DNA from: Xylocopa sonorina
Lineage: Eukaryota > Arthropoda > Insecta > Hymenoptera > Apidae
Direction: 5' to 3'
DNA length: 64,000 bases
NCBI RefSeq assembly: GCF_050948175.1
Contig: NW_027490125.1
Location: 806,001 to 870,000, forward strand
Part shown: piece after piece, positions 51,801 through 61,058 of the stretch
Layout of the letters: each line of letters opens with the position of its first letter
Numbering within the stretch: the stretch's first letter is position 1
Made by a program: the position numbers and the translations under genes
The notes under the pieces: model-generated
Database searches by the model: none
What the model was told of the DNA's origin: nothing
Seen by the model: only the letters and a program-made list of their open reading frames with translations

Positions 51801-53564
51801 ATGCGACACTTCCTTGCCAGGAAATAGCGTTTGCAGATGTCTACGTATCGAAGCAAATGTGTTCTAATGCTTCTTAAATCGCCATATCGCATCTCATTTC
51901 TGTGTTTCATGATAAGATATAACATTCATTGTGGAGTGTTAAGTATACCTCGTATTCAGTTCGGAAGAATGTAAATGCGACACTTCCTTGCTAGGAAAAA
52001 GGGTCTGCATATGTCTACGTATCGTAGCAATAGAGTTCTAATGCTTTCTTAAAACGCGATATCGCACCTCATTCCTATGTTTCATGATAAGATATAATAT
52101 TCATTGCGGAGTGTCATGTGTACCTCGTTTTCACTTCAAAAGAATGTAAATGCGACACTTCCCTACTAGGAAGTAGCGTTTGCAGATGTCTACGTATCGA
52201 TGCAATAGAGTTCTAACGCTTCTTAAATCGCGATATCGCATAACATTTCTATGTTTCATGATAAGATATAATATTCATTGCGTAGTGGCATGTATACCAC
52301 GCATACACTTCAAAGGAATGTAAATGCGACACTTCCTCGCTAGGAAATAGCGTTTGCAGATGTTTAGGTATCGTAGCAATACAGGTCTAATGCTTGTTAA
52401 AACGCGATATCGAATCTCATTTCTATATTTCATGATAAGATATAATATTCATTTCGTAATGTCATGAATACCTCGCATACACTTCAAATGAATGTAAATG
52501 CGACACTTCCCTGCTGTTAAATAGCGTTTGCAGATGTCTACGCACCATAGCAATAGAGTTCTAAAGCTTCTTAAGACAAAATATCGCATCTCATTTCTAT
52601 GTTTCATGATAAAATATAATATTCATTGCGAAGTGTCATGTATACCTCGAATTCACATCAAAAGAATGTAAATGCTACACTTCCACGCTAGGAAATAGCG
52701 TTTGCAGATGTCTACGTAACGTAGCAATAAAGTTCTAATGCTTCTTAAAACGTGATATCGCATCTCACTTCTATGTTTCGTGGTAAGAGGTAATATTCAT
52801 TGCGAAGTGTCATGTATACCTCGAATTCACTTCAAAAGAATGTAAATGCGACACTTCATTGCTAGGAAATAGCGTTTGCAGATGTCTCCGTATCGAAGCA
52901 ATAGAGTTCTAATGCTTCTTAAATCGCGATATCGCATTTCATCTATATGTTTCGTGATAGGGTATAACATTCATTTTGGAGTGTTATGTATACCCCGTAT
53001 TCACTGCAAAATTATGTAAATGCGACACTTCCAGGCTATTAAATAGCGTTTGCAGATGTCTACGTATCGAAACAATAGTGTTATAATGCTCCTTAAGACA
53101 AGATTTCGCTTCTCATTTCTATGTTTCATGATAAGATATAATATTCATTGCGAAGTGTCATGTATACCTCGTATTCACTACAAAAGAATGTAAATGCGAC
53201 ACATCCATGCTAGGAAATAGCGTTTGCATATGTCTTCGTATCGCAGCAATAGTGTTCTAAAGCTTCTTAAAACAAGATATTGCATCTCATTTCTATGTTT
53301 CATGATAAGATATAATATTCATTGCGAAGTGTCATGTATACCTCGTATTCACTTCAAATGAATGTAAATGTGATACTTCATTGCTAGGAAATAGCGTTTG
53401 CAGATGTCTACGTATCGCAGAAATAGTGTTCTAATGCTTCTGAAAACGAGATGTCGCATCTCATTTCTATGTACCCTGATAAGATATAATATTCATTGCG
53501 AAGTGTCATGTATAACTCGCAAACACTTCAATTGTATGTGAATGCGACACTTCCTTGCTAGGAA

Positions 53565-53568
53565 GTAG
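53565..53568. other. Target-site duplication GTAG, left of insertion 2
   Basis: GTAG precedes TGTCAC and is matched at 54987-54990. It covers the last base of one monomer and the first three of the next. Confidence 0.85.
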
Positions 53569-53647
53569 TGTCACTTCCTGGCGAACATATTATTCGTATC
53601 CCAGGAGGCTGAATGACACAAGCCTTTTAGTCGAGAATTCGGTCCGG

Positions 53648-53654
53648 TATAAAA
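53648..53654 (+). promoter_or_regulatory. TATA-like box in insertion 2
   Basis: TATAAAA lies about 80 bp inside the left end of the element. It would suit an LTR promoter only if the element reads on the + strand. Insertion 1 has TATTTATA at 33017-33024, at a slightly different distance. The minus-strand splice-donor match argues for the other orientation, so this is a weak call. Confidence 0.15.
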
Positions 53655-54730
53655 CGCGTATGACCGGGTTCGTCGATTCTGGCAAGACGCGGGCACCGTA
53701 AACAATCGCGAACGCGTGTAAGGAGGGATTTTACTTACCTTTCGCTGATTTCCCTCTTCTGCTTTCAGATGTGGCGATCGTCGAGGGTCATTCTCGGGGG
53801 AGTAGTCGGCGTACGGCTGGCTGAAATCGGCGTTGTGACAGTGGAGCTGCGATGAATGTCGCCGTCCGTCGATGAACGAAGACTACTGGCGTTTCACCAA
53901 CGTATTCCGCACGAGATAATGGGTTAAATTCTTCCTCCCGGCGCGAAGAGTTCGTTTATTATTCAAGTTGTTACGAACTTGGAAGAATTTGTATTAAAAT
54001 ATAATTGAATTTAGAAATGGAGTTGGAATGAACTAGAACTCGATGTGGTAGAAAAATAATAAAGTATATTCTAAATCAAAGAGTACAGGAACAATTATTT
54101 CTAAGTATTAAGACTATGTTAACTATGAATTAACAATTAGAACAAAGACTTTAGAACTAGGAACCTCATCGAGGCTGAGCAACGGCCCTAAGGCGCGACT
54201 TGGAAGAAACTTGGAATTGGAAGTGCCCGAAGGCGAGATAGAACTGTACCGTACTGACGGTATTGACTGACTGTGTCTCCCAAGATGCGTCTGCGACCTC
54301 CTCGACTCTCGGAGCGCTTCGGTCGCGTGCGAACGTAGGTGGGAGTATGTGGACGCCCGAGTGGGGTCTCGGCGTTGCGTGGTGGGGTTAGCGGCGCATG
54401 CCGCTGAGGCGGTCGCGACCTCGCGCGTCGCGGGCTACTTAATTAGCGCAACTTATGAATATAGAGATACAAGTATGAAATTAGAAATTACGCCTTAAAT
54501 GTAAAATGTGTGTTGTTTGTGTCGTTATAAAGTAGTGTCGTGTAAATTCTATGAGCTAGGAATACAGAGCTTAGAATATAGGAGTATATATATAATGTTA
54601 ATTAATAAACTTAGAAATAGTATTTTGGGCATGGCAGATCTGGGATGATGAAATCGTAGAGTCCTTTGTACGGTGAGGGTTCCCGTCGTCGGATCTAGTG
54701 GAGGTTGAATCTCCTGGTACGTCCCTGGAG

Positions 54731-54910
54731 TGAGCGAGAGGGCGAGTTTCCCTGCAGGTAAGAGTGAGACGGTGGATGGCTCCTTGAGTGGGAGCGAGAC
54801 AGCGCACATGGTCCTTGGTGCGAGCGAGATGGTGAGCACCTCTGCGGGTGCGAGTGAGACGGAGGGTATGTCCCCTGGAGTGAGAGAGACGGCGAGTTGC
54901 GCCTGGGTGT
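54731..54910 (+). repeat. 30-bp minisatellite, six units, inside insertion 2
   Basis: Six consecutive 30-bp units start at 54731, 54761, 54791, 54821, 54851 and 54881, each with a GAGYGAGA core followed by GGYG. Insertion 1 has only about one recognisable unit, GATGCGAGCGAGACAGCGGAC near 34290. The period is a multiple of three, which keeps frames open on both strands and produces the Ser/Glu-rich and Ser/Leu-rich reading frames seen here. Those frames are not evidence of a protein. Confidence 0.9.
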
Positions 54911-54986
54911 TGCCTGTGGTGCAGGCGCGTGAGGGTCGTTGCTGTGGTGCGTTGAGAGGGTGGCAGGCGGCACGCCTGACCTCACA

Positions 54987-54990
54987 GTAG
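54987..54990. other. Target-site duplication GTAG, right of insertion 2
   Basis: GTAG follows CCTCACA and leads into CGTTTGCAG, restoring the monomer start in phase. Confidence 0.85.
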
Positions 54991-55335
54991 CGTTTGCAGA
55001 TATCTACGTATCGAAGCAGTAGAGTTCTAATGCTTCTCAAAACGCGATATCGCATCTCATTTCTATGTTTCATGATATGATATAATATTCATTGCGAATT
55101 GTCATGTATACCTCGCACACACTTCAAATGAATGTAAACCCGACACTTCCTTCCTAGAAAATTACGTTTCCAGATGTCTACGTATCGAAGCAAAAGAGTT
55201 CTAATGCTTCTTAAAACGCGATATCGCATCTCATTTCTATGTTTCATGATAAGATATAATATTCATTGCGAAGTGTTATGTATTCCTCGTCTACACTACA
55301 AATGAATGTAAATGCGACACTTCCTTGCTAGGAAA

Positions 55336-56375
55336 TAGCGTTTCCAGATGTCTACGCATCGAAGAAATAGAGTTCTAATGCTTCTTGAAACGCGATATCG
55401 CATCTCATTTCTATGCTTCATGATAAGCTATAATACTAATTGCAAAGTGTTACGTATACCTCGTATACACTTGAATGAATGTAAGTGCGACACTTCCTTG
55501 CTAGGAAGTAGCGTTTGCAGTTGTCTACGTATCGAAGCAACAGAGTACTGGTGCTTCTTAAATCGCGATATCGCATCTCATTTCTATGTTTCATGATAAG
55601 ATATAATATTCATTGCGAAGTGTCATGTATACCTCGTATTCACTTCAAAAGAATGTAAATGCGACACTTCCTTGCTAGGAAATAGCGTTTGCAGATGTCT
55701 ACTTATCGAAGAAATGGAGTTTTATGCTTCTTAAACCCCGATATCGCATCTCATTTCTATGTTTCGTGATAAGATATAATATTCATTGTGGAGTGTTATG
55801 TATGAAGCGAATTTACTTCAAAAGAATGTAAATGCGGCACTTCCTTCCTAGGAAATAGCGTTTGCAGATGTCTACGTATCGTAGCAATAGAGTTCTAAAG
55901 CTTCTTAAAACGCGATATCGCATCTCATTTCTATGCTTCATGATAAGAAACAATATTAATTGCAAAGTGTTACGTATACCTCGTATACACTTCAATGAAA
56001 GTATGTGCGACACTTCCTTGCTGGGAAGCAGCGTTTGCAGTTGTCTACGTATCGAAGCAACAGAGTACTGGTGCTTCTTAAATCGCGATATCGCATCTCA
56101 TTTCTATGTTTCATGATAAGATATAATATTCATTGCGAAGTGTCATGTATACCTCGTATTCACTTCATAAGAATGTAAATGCGACACTTCCTTGCTAGGA
56201 AATAGCGTTTGCAGATGTCTACTTATCGAAGAAATGGCGTTTTATGCTACTTAAATCACAATACCGCATCTCATTTCTATGTTTCACGATAAGATATAAT
56301 ATTCATTGTGGAGTATTATGTATACATCGTATTCACTTCAAATGAATGTAAAGGCGACACTTTCTTTCTACGAAA
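55336..56375 (+). repeat. 520-bp three-monomer unit in tandem duplicate
   Basis: The units 55336-55855 and 55856-56375 are each 520 bp, three monomers less 2 bp. They share TATGCTTCATG, AATTGCAAAGTGTTACG, CAGTTGTCTACG, GCAACAGAGTACTGGTGC and TACTTATCGAAGAAATGG. This is a small two-copy higher-order repeat, older than the 3177-bp HOR because the units have diverged. Confidence 0.88.
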
Positions 56376-59300
56376 TAGCGTGTCCACATGTCTACGTATC
56401 GTAGCAAAGGAGCGCTAATGTTTCCTAAAACGCGATATCGCATCTCATTTCTATGTTTCATGATAAGACGTAGTATTCATTGCGAAGTGTTATGTATACC
56501 TCGCATACACTTCCAATGAATGTAAATGCCAAACTTCCTTGCTAGGAAATAGCGTTTGCAGATGTCTACGTATCTTAGCAATAGTGTTCTAGTGCTACTT
56601 AAAACGCGATATCGCATCTCATTTCTATGTTTCATGATAAGATATAATATTCATTGCGAAGTGTCATGTATACCAAGTATTCACTCCAAAAGAATGTAAA
56701 TGCGACACTTCCTTGCTAGGAAATAGCGTTTGCAGATGTCTCCGTTTCGAAGCAATAGAGTTCTAATGCCTCTTAAAACGAGATGTCGCATCTGATTTCT
56801 ATGTTTCATGATAAGATATAATATTCAATGCGAAGTGTCATGTATACCTCGTATTCACTTCAAAAGAATGTAATGCGACACATCCTTGCTAGGAAATAGC
56901 ATTTGCAGATGTCTACGTATCATAGCAATAGAGTTCTAACGCTTCTTAAAACGCGTAATCGCATCTCATTCCTATGTCTCATGTTAAGATATAATACAAA
57001 TTGTGGAGTATTATATGTACCTGGTATTCACTTCAAATGAATGTAAATGCGACACTACCTTGCTAGGAAATAGCCTTTACAGATGTTTATATATCGAAGC
57101 AATAGAGTTCTAATGCTTCTTAAATAGCGATATAGCTCCTAATTTCTGTTTTATGATAAGATATAATATTCATTGCGAAGTTACATGTATACCTCGTATT
57201 CACTTCAAAAGAATGTAAATGCGACACTTCCTTGTAGGAAAAAGCGTTTCCAGATGTCTACGTATCGAAAAAATAGGTTTCTATTGCTTCTTTAATCGCG
57301 ATATCGCTTTTCATCTCTATGTTTCCTAATAAGGTATAATATACATTGCGAAGTGTCACGTATACCTCGTATTCACTTCAAAAGAATGTAAATGCGACAC
57401 TTCCTTGCTAGGAAATAGCGTTTGCAGTTATCTACGTATCGTCGCAATAGATTCCAAATGCTTCTTAAAACGCCATAGCGCATCTCATTCCTATGTTTCA
57501 TGATAAGATATAATATTCTTTGCGAAGTGTCATGTACACCTCGTATTCACTTCAAAAGAATGTAAATGCGACACTTCCTTGCTAGGATATAGCGATGTCA
57601 GATGTCTACGTACCGAAACAATAGAGTTATAATGCTTCTTAAAACGCGATATCGCAGCTCATTTCTTTGTTTCATGATAAGATATAATATTCATTGCGGA
57701 GTGTCTTGTATACCTCGCATACACTTCAAATGAATGTAAATACAACACTTCCTTGCTAGGAAGTAGCGTTTGCAGATGCCTAAGTATCGAAGCAATAGAG
57801 TTCTAATGCTTCTTAAATCGCCATATAGCATCTCATTTTTATGTTTCATGATAAGATATATTATTCATTGTGGAGTTTTATGTATACCCCGTATTCACTT
57901 CAGATGAATGTATATGCGACACTTCCTTGCTAGGAAGTAGCGTTTACAGATGTCTACGTATAAATGCAATAGAGTTCTAACGCTTCTTAAATCGCGATAT
58001 CGCATATCTTTTCTATGTTTCACGATAAGATATAATATTCATTGCGTAGTGGCATATATACCACGCATACACTTCAAATGAATGTAAATGCGACACTTCC
58101 TTGCTTGGAAATAGCGTTTACAGATGTCTACGTATCGAAGCAATAGAGTTCTAATGCTTTTTAAATCGCCATATCGCATCTCATTTCTGTGTTCCATGAT
58201 AAGATATAATATTCATTGTGGAGTGTTATGACTACTTCGTATTCACCTCAAAAGAATGTAAATGCGACACTTCCCTGCTAGGAAATAGCGTTTGCAGAAG
58301 TCGAAATAATACAGTTCTAATGCTTCGTAAAACGAGATGTCGCATCTCACTTCTATGTTTCATGATAAGATATAATATTCATAGCGAAGTGTCACTTATA
58401 CCTTGGATACACTTCAGGTGAATGTAAATGCGGCAGTTCCTTCCTAGGAAATAGCGTTTGCAGATGTCTCCGTATCGAAGCGATTGAGTTCTAATGCTTC
58501 TTAGAACGGGATATCGCATCTCATTTCTATGCTTCGTGATAAGATATAATATTCATTGCGAAGTGCCACTTATACCTCGCATACACTTCAAATGAGTGTA
58601 AATGCGACACTACCTTGCAAGGAAATAGCGATTGCAGATGCCTACGCATCGAACCAATAGAGTTCTAATGCTTCTTGGAACGGGATATCGCATCTCATTT
58701 CTATGTTTCATGATAAGATATAATATTAATTGCGAAGTGTCATGTATACCTTGTATTCACGTCAGAAGAATGTAAATGCGACACTTCCTTGCTAGGAAAT
58801 AACGTTTGCAGATGTCTACGTATCGTAGCAATAGAGTTCCAATGCTTCTTAAAACGCGATATCAAATCACATTTCAATGTTTCACGATAAGATATAATAT
58901 TCATTGTGGAGTGTTATTTATACCTCGTATTCACCTCAAAAGAATGTCAATGCGACACTTCCTTGCTAGGAAATAGCGTTTGCAGATTTCTGCGTATCGT
59001 AGCATTAGGTTTCTGTTGCATCTCAAAACGCGATATCGCATTACATTTCTATGTTTCATGATAAGATACAATATTTATTGCGAAGTGTCACGTATATATC
59101 GCATACACTTCAAACGAATGTAAACGCGACTCTTCCTTGCTAGGAAATAGCGTTTGCTGATGTCTACGTATCGTGGCAATAGAGTTCTAATGCTTCTCAA
59201 AACGCGATATCGCATCTCATTACTCTGTTTCATGATAAGATATAATATTCATTGCGAAGTTTCATGTATACCTCGTATTCATTTCAAATGAATGTAATTG

Positions 59301-60710
59301 CGACACTTCCTTGCTAGGAAATAGCGTTAGCAGATGTCTACGTATCGAAGCAATAGAGTTCTAATGCTTCTTGAAACGGGATATCGCATCTCATTTCTAT
59401 GCTTCATGATAAGATATAATATTCATTGCGAAGTTTCATGTATTGCTCGTATTCACTTCAAATGAATGTAAATGCGACACTTCCTTGCTAGGAAATAGAG
59501 TTTGCACATGTCTACGTATCGTAGCAAGCGTGTTATAATGCTTCTTAAAACAAGATATCGCTTCTCATTTCTATGTTTCATGACAACATATAATATTCAT
59601 TGTGCAATGTTATGTATACCTCGCATTCACTTCAAAAGAATATAAATGAGACACTTCCTTGCTAGGAAATAGCGATTGCAGATGTCTACGTATCGAAGCA
59701 ATAGAGTTCTAATGCTTCTTGAAACGGGATATCGCTTCTCATTTCTATGTTTCATGACAACATATAATATTCATTGCGAAGTGTTATGTATACCTTGTAT
59801 TCACTTCAGAAGAATGTAAATGCGACACTTCCTTGCTAGCAAAAAACGTTTGCAGATGAATACGTATCGTAGCAATAGAGTTCTAATGCTTCTTAAAACG
59901 AGATATCGCTTCTGATTTCTATGTTTCATGATAAGATATAATATTTATTGCGAGGTGTCACGTATACATCGCATACACTTCAAATGAATGTAAATGCGAC
60001 ACTTCCTTGCTAAGAAATAGAGTTTGCAGATATCTACGTATCGAAGCATTAAAGTTCTAATGCATCTTACATCGCGATATCGGATTTCATTTCCATTTTT
60101 CATGATAATATATAATATTCATTGTGCAATGTTATTTATACCTCGCATTCACTTCAAAAGAATGTAAATGCGACACTTCCTGGCTAGGAAATAGCGTTTG
60201 CAGATGCCTACGTATCGCAGAAATAGTGTTCTAATGCTTCTTAAAATGCGATATCGCATCTCATTCCTATGTTTCATGATGAGATATAATATTCATTGCC
60301 AATTGTCATGTATACCTCGTATTCACTTCAAAAGGATGTAAATGCGACACTTCCTTGCTAGGAAATAGCTTCTGCAGATGTCTACGTATCGTAGCAACAG
60401 AGTTCTAATGCTTTTTAGATCGCTATATATCACCTCATTTCTATGTTTCATGATAAGATATAATATTCATTGCGAACTGTTATGTATTTCTCGTCTACAC
60501 TTCAAATCAATGTAAATACGACAGTTCCTTGGCAGAAAATAGCGAATGTAGATGTCTACGAATCGAAGCAATAGAGTTCTAATGCTTAAAACGGGACACC
60601 GCATGTCATTTCTATGTTTCACGATAAGATATAATATTCATTGCGATGTGTCATGTATACCTTGCATACACTTCAAATGAATGTAAATGAGACACTTCCT
60701 TGCTAGGAAA

Positions 60711-61058
60711 TAGCGTTTGCAGATTTCTACGAATCGGAGCAATAGAATTCTAATGCTTCTTATATCGTCATATCGCATCTCATTTCTACGTTACATGATA
60801 AGATATAATATTCATTGCGAAGTTTCATGTGTTCCTCGTATTCACTTCAAAAGAATGTAAATGCGACACTTCCTTGATAGGAAATAGCGTTTGCAGATTT
60901 CTACGAATCGGAGCATTAGAATTCTAATGCTTCTTATATCGTCATATCGCACCACATTTCTATGTTACATGATAAGATATAATATTCATTGCGAAGTTTC
61001 ATGTGTTCTTCGTATTCGCTTCAAATGAATGTAAATGCGACACTTCCTTTCTAGGAAA
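60711..61058 (+). repeat. Recent single-monomer tandem duplication
   Basis: The monomers at 60711-60884 and 60885-61058 share CAGATTTCTACGAATCGGAGC, GAATTCTAATG, CTTATATCGTCATATCGCA, a GTTACATGATAAG variant and GAAGTTTCATGTGTTC. They differ at roughly half a dozen sites. Part of this combination (TCGTCATATCGC with GTTTCATGTGTTCCTCG) also occurs at about 12215-12290, almost 49 kb away. Confidence 0.88.

Larger units (their letters stand above)
34472..53568 (+). repeat. 174-bp satellite, mosaic monomers (central block)
   Basis: About 110 monomers in the same orientation. Most are of the GTTTGCAG / ATGCGACAC subtype. Monomer-to-monomer variation is high and no extended homogenised HOR is visible, but several duplications of 1 to 11 monomers are, each listed separately. 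Very short open frames on either strand are fragments of monomers. No gene, RNA gene or foreign insertion was recognised. Confidence 0.96.
53569..54986. mobile_element. Insertion 2: solo LTR-like element, 1418 bp
   Basis: Same family and orientation as insertion 1. It begins TGTCACTTCCTGGCGAA and ends CGCCTGACCTCACA, flanked by GTAG on both sides. Removing the element and one GTAG restores GGAAGTAGCGTTTGC. Conserved parts include TGACCGGGT near the left end, CTTACCTTTCGCTGA, the AATTCTT / CGCGCGAAGAG region, GCGTCTGNGACCTCCTCG, and GTGGTGGGGTTAGCGGC. Its sequence is well diverged from insertion 1, so the two come from separate insertions or old relatives. On the minus strand GAAAGGTAAGT (53733-53743) matches a splice donor. 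It carries a 30-bp minisatellite near its right end that insertion 1 lacks. No reverse transcriptase, integrase or gag sequence is present. Confidence 0.82.

Noticed and set aside
32962..54986. The two insertions as the 5' and 3' LTRs of one large element
   Set aside because: Each has its own different 4-bp target duplication, they are strongly diverged, and the 19 kb between them is ordinary satellite with no gag-pol sequence.
54549..55073. 174-codon minus-strand frame
   Set aside because: It begins in a satellite monomer, crosses the right end and target duplication of insertion 2, and runs through the 30-bp minisatellite. Its length comes from low-complexity repeats, not from a gene.
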